A stretch of 44,410 nt of DNA from a bacterium (GCA_021798015.1 JAJZYP010000004.1:1-44410), one strand, 5' to 3'. Positions 31,701 through 40,091 are shown, numbered from the stretch's first letter. Translations and numbers: made by a program. Notes: generated by a model not told the origin, from the letters alone.

Positions 31701-31817
31701 ATATTCGCCCTGATAATGAAATAACCCCCCTGCCCATTGAGTTAAACCTGCGCCTGTTGCTACTGCGGACACCCCAAAAACCCCGTACTTAAGAAAATCT
31801 CGTCTATTTATTGCCAT
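28716..31817 (-). CDS. Molybdopterin oxidoreductase catalytic subunit (Psr/Phs/Ttr-like complex iron-sulfur molybdoenzyme), TAT-exported
   Basis: 1033 aa; NRRDFLKYGVFG TAT signal; CKQCHSDCGIMVRKFNG..HSVCPRG [4Fe-4S] motif; probable Mo-ligand Cys in LPHVSICELSHH; C-terminal molydopterin-binding domain (STHRQPIHSKSRT). Confidence 0.93.
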   Translation of the reverse strand: MAINRRDFLKYGVFGVSAVATGAGLTQWAGGLFHYQGEYTFPARPETWPNEEVKYSTCKQCHSDCGIMVRKFNGTILPIFGNPYDIQTTEPNITYSTPVKESIIYTGSYYSPSGQPFIDGAHSVCPRGVAGRQTVYDPYRIYMPLKRVGERGSKKFKVISYEQLIDEVVNGGYLFKDIPGEEKRYVEGFKHLWNEGKNRFISANPKYPDFGPKTNQFVSYWGRAEGGQANFITRFANAFGSVNALPHVSICELSHHVSTFRTFPGTNMLKPDLPNSEYLLVFGANYLEANFPMQTLARRSVAATSSGKLKIVVIDVRAGNQVAHADKYIPIKPGGDGALAMGMLRWIIENKRYDGNFLENLNHGAANANGEPNFSNASYLVVTDEGNKDFAKFLKNESSFYAIDKFTKNPVLTSVSMKGELWPTGFLSLTPVQVNGVNCMTGMQMLWAELVKHTTEDYAKEAGLAPRVIPELAAEFTSHGKTAVADYYRGPVKHTNGFYHGRAIQFLNVMVGNVNWQGGYINGGGSANVMGGKGYPYDLGKWPDFVPAKGVKISREGSFYEKTMEYKDRVARGISPYPAERPWFPFSFGMWQEIWGGTYFQYPYPVKILFQHMANPAWSMPAMGGVDDESKPWMQMIKDLDKAPLFIASDIMISESSAYADYIIPDATYLENWGFLGNLPTYPTARTSIRQPIIESMTEKTSDGRPICMENFLIDVAKKLKLPGFGENAFLEGGALNEMEDYYLKMAANVAYDSKTFLKRKGNGFVHLGPVPDANADEMQYVKEYIKKHGKTLKPAEWKKVAYVIARGGRFEDYDVGYLPWGKPRWVTHLWGPKTPVNLYNEDVATAHNAITGERFNGTTVLLPSRNMKGEDLDKIYSNKEYPYMVSTHRQPIHSKSRTMADPWLQELLPDAFWEIGMVDAKRLGLSDGDTIKVISPTYQKGIIHRVRILPSIRPGVITAATAFGRWLYGSGEWYINGKKYKGDPARNVGVHPNALFLLDKSIEAKDGWTTVLTDPVGGSMVYYYAPVRIEKI

Positions 31818-33022
31818 TATAAAGCCTCCTTATTTTTATCATTTATTTCTCCCGCTTCATGTTCCCATCCCAAAAAATAGCCAAAAATAAATATCAAAAG
31901 GATGCCAATCCCAAATAGCCCTATACCTGTTAAATATCCGTCATAACCCCAGAAAGGGATACGCAAATTAACGAGTCCCTGTCCGATTTTAACCGGAAGC
32001 TGCCCACCTATAACCGTATCGAATCTCATTTCCCAGACGCCTACTGTAACGATAAAATCAAGAATTAAAGTCCAGACTAACGATCTTCTGATCTTTTTAA
32101 ATACAAGAAACAAAAATGCCGGAATTATAAGTCCAAGCCCTATCTGCAGAACATGATAATTAAACCACAACGGGCCGTGCCCTGCAAAACTATATACCGC
32201 ATGCCAGTTGTCATACACCTCTTTGGAACTATATCCTCTGACCGAATAGAGCCACTCTATCAAGTCGAAAAAAAGGTCTGCAAATATCGCATAAACCAAA
32301 GACTTATTAAGAACTTCTAATGTATCAGGTTCAACTTTGTTTTTATCCGAAAAAAGGGTAAAGCCGATGCCGTATAATAAACCCACAAAGGCTATACCGG
32401 ACACAACGGCAGAGCTTATAAACATAGGGGGTATATCGGGATCCGACCACAAAGCCCTTGCCTTAATGGCGCCGAATAAAAATCCAACATAGCCGTGAAA
32501 TAAGACGGAAAGAATAATTCCTATAATTGATATTATCCAGAGAGCCTTATGGTCTCTTATTATACTTTTTTGGGATAAATCAGCGCTTCCAAGTGATAAA
32601 ATCCTTGCTACCTTTCCCCTTATCCCATTATCTTCACGCGCCCTTTTAATATTACTTTCTCTAAAAAGATAATAAAGTTCAAAAAGAAAGGCTATGACAA
32701 ATATTGTCCATATAATAATAAACATTGCTAATGGCGAGTATGGGAAATGATCTCTGAAATATAATTCCCATATGGCTCTTGAAGGTTGAAGCGCATCAGC
32801 TAAAGGCGCTGCTGCTGCCAGTAAAAGCATCGCAAAACTTGCTATGAGCGCAAGTTTGGATATAGGCTTGAGCTTTTCTATGTTAAAAAGATGATATAAA
32901 GCGCCCACAACAAAAGAACCCGCTAAAAGTCCTGAAAGAAACGGGTAAATTACTATAGGTAATCCCCAATAAATATTTTCTAAAGTACCGTAAGAACCAT
33001 TAATTGCAATCATAATATTCAC
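31817..33022 (-). CDS. NrfD/PsrC-type membrane subunit
   Basis: 401 aa polytopic protein (YWGLPIVIYPFLSGLLAGSFVVGALYHLF) between the Fe-S and Mo subunits. Confidence 0.9.
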   Translation of the reverse strand: MNIMIAINGSYGTLENIYWGLPIVIYPFLSGLLAGSFVVGALYHLFNIEKLKPISKLALIASFAMLLLAAAAPLADALQPSRAIWELYFRDHFPYSPLAMFIIIWTIFVIAFLFELYYLFRESNIKRAREDNGIRGKVARILSLGSADLSQKSIIRDHKALWIISIIGIILSVLFHGYVGFLFGAIKARALWSDPDIPPMFISSAVVSGIAFVGLLYGIGFTLFSDKNKVEPDTLEVLNKSLVYAIFADLFFDLIEWLYSVRGYSSKEVYDNWHAVYSFAGHGPLWFNYHVLQIGLGLIIPAFLFLVFKKIRRSLVWTLILDFIVTVGVWEMRFDTVIGGQLPVKIGQGLVNLRIPFWGYDGYLTGIGLFGIGILLIFIFGYFLGWEHEAGEINDKNKEAL

Positions 33023-33054
33023 TCCTTAAAATAAATTTTGAAATTAGCCTGCAT

Positions 33055-34152
33055 TTAACCTGCATATGGATATTCTCTCTCCTCCATATACGGTAATACC
33101 GGCGCTCCGCCAAGTTTTTCATAAGCGGTAGCTTCTAAACCCATTGCATAAGTGTAAACCATCTTAACTTTTTCGGGATTAGTCTGATCAGCAAAATTCT
33201 CGTCAAGACCTATATACCAAATCTGCGGATCGGTCCCTACGCCGGTTCTTAGCCTTGAAGTTTTTTTAGTTGCTATTAATTTTGAAACCTCGCTCTGCGG
33301 GTCGTTTAAATCCCCAAATTTCATTGCTCTTCCTACACATGAAGTAACACAAACCGGTAAAAGCGGGGTATATGATTTTTCATGGGAAACTGCCGCCCTG
33401 CCTGCGCACATATTACACTTATCCGCGGTATGCTGAACGGGATTTGCAAACCTCATATCATATGGACAAGCCTGAACACAGGTCAGACACCCTATACACA
33501 GATCATAATCTATTTCGACCTGACCGGTTTGCAGTTTATATGTGGCTTTTACAGGACACACCTCCACACATGGGGGATGATCGCAATGATTGCATGTTCT
33601 TGGAAGAAAAAACCGTTTAACGTTAGGAGTATAATTCCCCTCATCTGTCACGACTACGCCATTTTCATCCGGAACCATCTCCCCCGTCTCCATTACCTGC
33701 ACCACCCTTCTAAATACCCCTAAAGGTACGGTGTTTTCACTTTTACAGGCAACAACGCAAGCCTGACACCCCACACATTTATTTATATCTATTACAAAAA
33801 CAAAATGATGTATTTTAGGCCTAATTCCCTTTATCCTGTAAAACTTATCATGAAAAATCCGCGCATGCAGTGGATTTTGTATTGTATTCTGCCAGTGGTC
33901 CCATCCATCATTTATGTACTGCGAGGGATCCATCCACCCCATCCACCTGTGATTTTTTAAAGGTCCTGTCGGAACCCCCGCGCCTTTTTCCGGAACACGT
34001 GAAATCCTTTTCAAAACCTTTCGTTTTAATGGAGAGGCTAAAACCTTCCCGGGCAAAGAAAAAATAGATGTTCCTATCCCAGCAGCAGTTAATCCGCCTA
34101 AACCCATCATTTTTAAAAATCTTCTTCGTGAACTCTTTTTCTTTTTCATCAA
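33055..34152 (-). CDS. Four-[4Fe-4S] electron-transfer subunit (PsrB/TtrB-like), TAT-exported
   Basis: 365 aa; SRRRFLKMMG TAT signal; DINKCVGCQACVVACK, CNHCDHPPCVEVCP, CIGCLTCVQACP, CNMC. Confidence 0.95.
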   Translation of the reverse strand: MMKKKKSSRRRFLKMMGLGGLTAAGIGTSIFSLPGKVLASPLKRKVLKRISRVPEKGAGVPTGPLKNHRWMGWMDPSQYINDGWDHWQNTIQNPLHARIFHDKFYRIKGIRPKIHHFVFVIDINKCVGCQACVVACKSENTVPLGVFRRVVQVMETGEMVPDENGVVVTDEGNYTPNVKRFFLPRTCNHCDHPPCVEVCPVKATYKLQTGQVEIDYDLCIGCLTCVQACPYDMRFANPVQHTADKCNMCAGRAAVSHEKSYTPLLPVCVTSCVGRAMKFGDLNDPQSEVSKLIATKKTSRLRTGVGTDPQIWYIGLDENFADQTNPEKVKMVYTYAMGLEATAYEKLGGAPVLPYMEEREYPYAG

Positions 34153-34161
34153 CTTGCCTCC

Positions 34162-35220
34162 TTAATTATTAATTAAATCAGGGACCCTAAATATCCCCGA
34201 AGGAGCCTGAACAGGAATATTCTTAATCTCTTTTCCCGTTCCGACATTAAAAACATTTACGGAATTACCAAAATAACTTGATGCGTAAATGAGTTTACTA
34301 TTTCCGGAAAAGCTCATAAACATAATCCTTCTTCCCGCCTTTATGTTTTTTATAACCTTCATATTTTTTGCATTTATAAGGCTTAAATAATCATGAGCTG
34401 CACCGCTGTAATTTATGGCTATTACCCTGTGATTCGGGGAAAAGATTATAAAGATGGGATAGCCTATCAAGCTAACGGAGCCTATTTTCTTTTTAGTCTT
34501 TAAATTCATAATGACTAATTTTTTCTCTCCCACGGCGGGTATAAAGGCTTTACCTTCCCACACCGAATAAATGCCGTAATGAGGTATTTGATGAGAAAAT
34601 TTTTCCGTTTCCCCGTAGTTTATGATATGATATTTCATACTATTTAGGTTTAATACTCCAAACTTCTCACCTAAAAGGAAAGCCGCTATATAATCGTGAT
34701 CGGACATAAGGGCATCTATCGGCATACTTCCTATATTTTTTATCTTCTTTATGACCTTAAAATTTTTAGAAATATCAACAACCCATATCTGGTCCTTACC
34801 CATCAACTCAAATATCAGATAATCTTTATAAAACTCTATACCTATATTCCTTGAACCGGTTTTTATAGTTTTTATTATGTTTAGATTTTTATTAAGCACG
34901 ACAACATCTTTTGGGGTATAATTCGCCACTGCTATTAAATTTTTCGATAAGCAAAAATCCACCGTGTCATCCGATATCTTCTTTTGCGCTATAATTTTGT
35001 CGGTTTTTGTGTCTATTTTCGATAAATAGCCATTTCTACTGATTGCGTAACCGTAACGGCTTCCAAAATATACTATGACATGGGTTCCGTTCCCGATATT
35101 CTTTATCTGACCCGTTAATTTGTTATGCGATATAATGCCAAGCGAACTGCTTGCCCTTTCCACCACATAAAACTTACCTGCAAAGGCAGGTTTTAAGAAG
35201 ATAAAACCAACTGTTACCAT
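34162..35220 (-). CDS. NirF-like heme d1 biosynthesis/binding propeller protein, exported
   Basis: Signal-like MVTVGFIFLKPAFAG, propeller blades; GKAFIPAVGEKKLVIMNLKTKKKIGSVSLIGYPIFIIFSP, NYSG, SSYFGNSVNVFNVGTGKEIKNIPVQAPSGIF resemble NirF. ATG at 35220 lies 8 nt after the nirJ-like stop; the ORF-track start at 35334 would overlap it. Confidence 0.82.
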   Translation of the reverse strand: MVTVGFIFLKPAFAGKFYVVERASSSLGIISHNKLTGQIKNIGNGTHVIVYFGSRYGYAISRNGYLSKIDTKTDKIIAQKKISDDTVDFCLSKNLIAVANYTPKDVVVLNKNLNIIKTIKTGSRNIGIEFYKDYLIFELMGKDQIWVVDISKNFKVIKKIKNIGSMPIDALMSDHDYIAAFLLGEKFGVLNLNSMKYHIINYGETEKFSHQIPHYGIYSVWEGKAFIPAVGEKKLVIMNLKTKKKIGSVSLIGYPIFIIFSPNHRVIAINYSGAAHDYLSLINAKNMKVIKNIKAGRRIMFMSFSGNSKLIYASSYFGNSVNVFNVGTGKEIKNIPVQAPSGIFRVPDLINN

Positions 35221-35228
35221 AAAACAAA

Positions 35229-36326
35229 TTACATAAAACAGGCGGGGTCTTCCTGAAAATAATCCCCATAAACCGCATAAGCCCTTGCCCTTGAACCTCC
35301 GTTGCAAACTTCTAAGTAATTGCATTTTGCACACCTGCCTTTTAGTTTTCTTGGTGTTTGTCTTAATTCGGAAAATAATTTATCGCCGTTTATTATGTCT
35401 AAAAAATCCCTATCTTTAATATTGCCCGCATTATAATCAAAAAAGGGATCCGGTTTAACAAAACCGGAATAATCTATGTTTATTATTCTTTTACCGGATT
35501 GATTTCCTCCCCACTTTAGTATGTTACTATGTATATTTTCATAAAACTCAGGGTATAACTGTTTAAACCTATTTAATAATAAAACTGCATCCGGCTCATT
35601 GTTTCCGGTAACTATATCTATGGGCACACCCTGTTCAACAAATTCAAAAGCCTTTTTTATGATGGACAAAGACACTTCTTTGTGAAGTCTTTTATTCATA
35701 TCAGTTAGCTTAGAGCCGCGGCCGGCATAGACAAGATGGGATATATAGACCTTTTTTATCTTTTCTTTCTTTGCCAGTTCAAATATAAAATCAATATCTT
35801 TATAGTTATGTCTTGTAAGTGAAATCCTTAAACCCACATTAATACCATTATCCCTGAGCAGTCTTAAAGTATTTAAAGATGCATTAAACGCCCCCCTTTT
35901 TTGCCTGAAACTATCGTGTGTCTTTTCGTTTCCGTCTAAACTGATACCGACATAATTAAAAAGGGATTTTATATTACCCAAATCCTTTTGCTTTATCATC
36001 GTACCGTTTGTAGATAAATGGGTTGCAAAACCTTCGTTTTTAAGTATTTTTGCTATATCAAAAAGATACGGCGACATTAGGGGTTCTCCGCCAGAGAGTA
36101 TAACCGCCTTTATATTGGCTTTCTTTAAAGACTTAACTGTCGATAAGATAAGCTCCGGGGTTATATTGGCTTTTTCCCCTGCCACTGAAAAAGAGTAACA
36201 GTGTTCGCATTTAAGGTTGCAGGCGCTCGTTATATTCCATATTAAGAGACCGCCGCTACCTGTTTTCTTAAAACTTTCTAAATCAGGTGTTAATGATTTT
36301 TTAATATAGTTAGTTATTCTAAGCAT
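35229..36326 (-). CDS. NirJ-like radical SAM/SPASM protein
   Basis: CNLKCEHCYSFSV, ILSGGEPLM, VGISLDGNEKTHDSFRQKRGAFNASL, KVYISHLVYAGRGSKL (NirJ-like), C-terminal CAKCNYLEVCNGGSRARAYAVYGDYFQEDPAC. Confidence 0.88.
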   Translation of the reverse strand: MLRITNYIKKSLTPDLESFKKTGSGGLLIWNITSACNLKCEHCYSFSVAGEKANITPELILSTVKSLKKANIKAVILSGGEPLMSPYLFDIAKILKNEGFATHLSTNGTMIKQKDLGNIKSLFNYVGISLDGNEKTHDSFRQKRGAFNASLNTLRLLRDNGINVGLRISLTRHNYKDIDFIFELAKKEKIKKVYISHLVYAGRGSKLTDMNKRLHKEVSLSIIKKAFEFVEQGVPIDIVTGNNEPDAVLLLNRFKQLYPEFYENIHSNILKWGGNQSGKRIINIDYSGFVKPDPFFDYNAGNIKDRDFLDIINGDKLFSELRQTPRKLKGRCAKCNYLEVCNGGSRARAYAVYGDYFQEDPACFM

Positions 36327-38077
36327 CAGTTTCCACGCCTCCAGAAATTTTTGTTATCCGAATCGCGAATAAAAGCGATAAGCGCTTTGAACTCCTGTTT
36401 GGTCAATTTGAATCTCGGCATAGCATTATGTTTATATCTCAGCAGTTTGGAAACTCCGTTCGGGTCTGTTATTTGCGCATTAATTTCATTATCGTTCAAG
36501 TGTTTTGCTATATATGAAAAAGATGGTCCTATTGACTCTAACGTGGGGTTATGACACCCCCAGCAATAGGTAAAGTAAACCTCTTCTCCGAGAAGCGCCG
36601 CTTCATTCATTCTTTGATAGTTTACATAATTATATTTGCCTATAACGTCCTGCGCAGGTATATCCTTAACAATTTTTAACGAATTTGTATTTATAATCGC
36701 AAGTTCGCCATTTTTACCGTAAACGCTCACATAGGCTAATCTCTCGTTTCCGGAAAACTGCGTATGTATAACAAGACCGCCCCTTTTTACAACAACTTTT
36801 TTAGTATGAAAATCATGCTTATTTATCAATATGTCGGCACCAGAACTGTTATCCACCCACAGATATTTCGTATAAGGATTTGTTTTTACAAAAAAACCAG
36901 CCCCGCCCGTATATACATTTCTTATAAATTTCCAGTCATACATCCGCCATATCGAAACATACGGCGTCTTTAAGTTTGTTAGTGCAAAATAAAATCTGCC
37001 TTTTCTAAACCAGAAAGCCGCACCTGCCGGGTGAGGAATACCTGTTGATTTATGAGACCAAACCATCTTTTTTGTTTTAAGATTAAAAACATTGAGCGTA
37101 CCGCCTTTAAAAGACCCTCCGATAGCATACTCATCCAATGGATCTACAAAGAAATCCTGAAAGGTGATTTTGGTTTTGTAATAAGATGCGTTTAACGTAT
37201 TTGTGTTCAGTATTCCTATTTGGGGCTTATGTATAAAAGAAAATACGGCTTTATCGGTTCTAAATAAACCGTAAATTACGCTAACCCTGTGCTTTAAAGG
37301 TATTATCTTTTCAGGTTTGAGATTCTTTGCATTTAAAACAACGATTGATTTTGGAAGCCAGCAGGCAGCTAAGACATATGCCCCGCCCTCGGATAACGAA
37401 ATATTCCTTAGATAACGGCAGGCTCTCACCTTATAAGCTAATCTTTTAGTATAAAAGTCATACTTGCCTATATAACCGGTTGTAGAGGGAAGATATAAAT
37501 ATCTTCCCGATGGGGAATATTTGAGACCCCCGTGTATATTGTTAAAATCGAACTTGTTTAATATCTTTTCCTTTTTCATTATCCAGACTTTACCCGTCCC
37601 GCCCTCCACCACCGCCATAAGATTTTTTACATTTACGGGCTTAACATTTTTGTTCTTTTTTCTGCCATATCTTATAAGACTGTTTTTTATATCCCCTTTA
37701 GTCCAGTAAACCCTTTTTGAAGGCGATCTTAGATAGTTTATTAGATAAGATAAATCCTTAGGAGATAACCCATTGAATGAAGGCATGGGTATCGGAAATA
37801 AACCCTTCGTTATAATGGTTTTAAGTTTTTTATAAGAGTAATGACCTATAAAGGCTGGTATAAGCGGAGGGGCAGATTTTCCGAGCCTGTTCACCCCGTG
37901 GCATACAAAACAGCCATAATCCATATATACCTTATGCCCCGGTTTTTGAGTATGCGTTAGTTTATATTTAAAGGAGTTTTGGGCATTTACCGGAATGGAA
38001 AAATACAATATTAAAGAAACCGTGAATATTATTATTGTCTTGATTACATTATCGAATGTATTATTGGGAGATTTCAT
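36326..38077 (-). CDS. Cytochrome c - d1-type propeller - cytochrome c protein (NirS/NirN-related)
   Basis: 583 aa; signal peptide; N-terminal GCFVCHGVNRLGKSAPPL; central segments IHGGLKYSPSGRYLYL, STGIPHPAGAAFW, GGAGFFVKTNPYTKYLWVDNSSGADI and YVSVYGKNGELAIINTNSLKIVKDIPAQDVIGKYNYVN align by eye with the NirS d1 domain; C-terminal CWGCHNPTLESIGPSF. Confidence 0.85.
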   Translation of the reverse strand: MKSPNNTFDNVIKTIIIFTVSLILYFSIPVNAQNSFKYKLTHTQKPGHKVYMDYGCFVCHGVNRLGKSAPPLIPAFIGHYSYKKLKTIITKGLFPIPMPSFNGLSPKDLSYLINYLRSPSKRVYWTKGDIKNSLIRYGRKKNKNVKPVNVKNLMAVVEGGTGKVWIMKKEKILNKFDFNNIHGGLKYSPSGRYLYLPSTTGYIGKYDFYTKRLAYKVRACRYLRNISLSEGGAYVLAACWLPKSIVVLNAKNLKPEKIIPLKHRVSVIYGLFRTDKAVFSFIHKPQIGILNTNTLNASYYKTKITFQDFFVDPLDEYAIGGSFKGGTLNVFNLKTKKMVWSHKSTGIPHPAGAAFWFRKGRFYFALTNLKTPYVSIWRMYDWKFIRNVYTGGAGFFVKTNPYTKYLWVDNSSGADILINKHDFHTKKVVVKRGGLVIHTQFSGNERLAYVSVYGKNGELAIINTNSLKIVKDIPAQDVIGKYNYVNYQRMNEAALLGEEVYFTYCWGCHNPTLESIGPSFSYIAKHLNDNEINAQITDPNGVSKLLRYKHNAMPRFKLTKQEFKALIAFIRDSDNKNFWRRGN

Positions 38078-38115
38078 AAGTTTGCCTATTTAAACTTTTA
38101 ACAGTTTTGATTTAA

Positions 38116-39222
38116 TTATGGTTTTACAAAATTATAGTCTGAATAACCCAAAAAATTGCTCCTTAATACGTCAGAAAACTCATTGTTATTATTAAAAGCT
38201 CCGTATATCCTGTAACCGCAAAACCCGCATGAGCCCTCAGGCGTTATTTTAATATCCTTTGGGAACAAGCCGATTCTTTCTACCACAGTGTTTTCGCATG
38301 ACGGACATACGGTATTTATATGTTCGCCTTCGCCTAAATTACCTGTGTAAACATAATTTAAACCGTGGGTTTTTCCGATTTCATAAGCCCTTTTAATGGA
38401 GGATAGGTCCGTTTCTTTTATATCTTTCATTTTGTAATAAGGAATAAATCTTAAAACATGCCATGGAATATCTTTGCTTACCTGTGCAATATATTTTGCC
38501 AAATTTCTAAGTTCTTCCTCCGAGTCGTTATGCCCTTCTATTATAGTGGTCGTCAGTTCTATGTGAATGCCGAAGGAAAACATTTTCTCTATTGTATTTA
38601 AAACTGGCGACAGCGTTCCTCCGCACATTTTTCTATAGGAACGGTCGTTAAAAAACTTAATATCGATATTTGCGGCATCTATGTAATTTTTAAGAATATT
38701 TATCGACATATCGGTTAAATATCCGTTAGTTACAAAAACATTTTTCAGCCCCTCCCTCAATGCTTTTTCCATAGTATCCAGACTGTATTCGAAGAATACG
38801 GCGGGTTCGGTATATGTGTAGGAAATGGACTTTGCCCCTACCCTCAGAGCCCTTTCGATAATCTTATCAGGCATTGTTTCTTGAATAGAATTTATTTTAT
38901 CTAAATATAGCTTGTAGTTTTCATCTTTATAAACCTGAGATATACCGGCATTCAAACATCCGTTACATCTAAAATTACAGCCGGGGGAAGCAACCGAGTA
39001 CGAAAATGAGCCTGGAAGAAAATGAAAGAGGGGTTTTTTCTCGATACGGTCATTAGACTGCGCAACTACGATGCCATAATTTGTGTCATATAACACTCCC
39101 TTTATATTCTTTTTGGCATGACAAATTCCAAATTTATCTTCCCTTATTTTACATTCATGCGCGCATATATGACACACAACATATTCTTTTTCTGTTGTAA
39201 ATAGTTTTATTTCTTTTAACAT
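38116..39222 (-). CDS. AmmeMemoRadiSam-type radical SAM enzyme (PflA-like)
   Basis: CHICAHECKIREDKFGICHAKKNIKG, FHFLPGSFSYSVASPGCNFRCNGCLNAGISQ, SYTYTEPAVFFEY, GFCGYRIYG. Confidence 0.88.
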   Translation of the reverse strand: MLKEIKLFTTEKEYVVCHICAHECKIREDKFGICHAKKNIKGVLYDTNYGIVVAQSNDRIEKKPLFHFLPGSFSYSVASPGCNFRCNGCLNAGISQVYKDENYKLYLDKINSIQETMPDKIIERALRVGAKSISYTYTEPAVFFEYSLDTMEKALREGLKNVFVTNGYLTDMSINILKNYIDAANIDIKFFNDRSYRKMCGGTLSPVLNTIEKMFSFGIHIELTTTIIEGHNDSEEELRNLAKYIAQVSKDIPWHVLRFIPYYKMKDIKETDLSSIKRAYEIGKTHGLNYVYTGNLGEGEHINTVCPSCENTVVERIGLFPKDIKITPEGSCGFCGYRIYGAFNNNNEFSDVLRSNFLGYSDYNFVKP

Positions 39223-39234
39223 AATAAACCCGAA

Positions 39235-39609
39235 TTATTTTAAAGATGTTAAATATTGCGTAAGTTTATTAAGGTTTGCATCGCTTATTTTTTTATTTGC
39301 AGGCATAATCGACTCATATACCTTTCCATGAAACATAACAAAAGAATTGGGCGTAAAAAAATTTAATTTAGGATTTCTTATCTGCCTCCTAATCCATGAA
39401 TATGTTCTTATTTTGCCGATAGCGGAAAGATTTGGACCAAACGAACCGCCCTTTCCATGAATAGCATGGCACAAAATACATCCATCCTTTTTAAATAATT
39501 GTTTACCGGTCATGGCATAACTCACCTTTAAGTTTATTGCAATAATCCCTATTATAAAAACCACCAATAAAAACATCCTTTTCATGATTTTATCTCCCGT
39601 AAATAACAT
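39235..39609 (-). CDS. Monoheme c-type cytochrome, exported
   Basis: 124 aa; signal peptide; CILCHAIHGKGGSFGPNLSAIGKIRTYSWIRRQI...ESIMPANKKISDANL. Confidence 0.94.
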   Translation of the reverse strand: MLFTGDKIMKRMFLLVVFIIGIIAINLKVSYAMTGKQLFKKDGCILCHAIHGKGGSFGPNLSAIGKIRTYSWIRRQIRNPKLNFFTPNSFVMFHGKVYESIMPANKKISDANLNKLTQYLTSLK

Positions 39610-39679
39610 AAAATTCCTTTATCTATAAAAAAAATATAAATATAAACTGAAAAATGCACCTTTATCGGCTAAAATAACG

Positions 39680-40009
39680 TTATTTTAGCGATTCCAAATA
39701 CTTAGCAACCGTTTCAAGTTGTGCGGGTTTTAAATGAAAATGAGGCATTATAGATGATGGATCATGTTCACCTGGATTGGTAATCTGCACTTCGAGCCAG
39801 TGAATACTGTGTCCTTTTTCACCTTCCTTTGAGAGATTAGGTCCCATCGAGCCGCCAACACCGTTGATTGTATGGCACGAAAGACACCCCTCGGCATTAA
39901 TAACCTTCATAGCATTTTTCTTTAAACCCTGAGCACTGGCGTTCCCATAAAAAAGAACTATCGTTAAAAATATAGATAAAATAACAGTAAGCATCCTATA
40001 ATTTTTCAT
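39680..40009 (-). CDS. Monoheme c-type cytochrome, exported
   Basis: 109 aa; signal peptide; GCLSCHTINGVGGSMGPNLSKEG...SSIMPHFHLKPAQLETVAKYLESLK. Confidence 0.95.
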   Translation of the reverse strand: MKNYRMLTVILSIFLTIVLFYGNASAQGLKKNAMKVINAEGCLSCHTINGVGGSMGPNLSKEGEKGHSIHWLEVQITNPGEHDPSSIMPHFHLKPAQLETVAKYLESLK

Positions 40010-40091
40010 TTCTACTACCTCCTTAAATTTAGATTATTTTTATTATGGCCTTTAATTTTAATCTAATATATACCTGGAGGATTTTAAATAG

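Noticed and set aside
35221-35334. N-terminal extension of the NirF-like ORF (MCKMQLLRSLQRRF...)
   Set aside because: Overlaps the conserved NirJ-like C-terminus by about 106 nt; ATG at 35220 gives a normal signal peptide and 8-nt spacing.
36326-38077. Annotation as a standard nitrite reductase NirS
   Set aside because: Extra C-terminal cytochrome c domain and apparent loss of one distal active-site His argue against assigning nitrite reductase activity from sequence.
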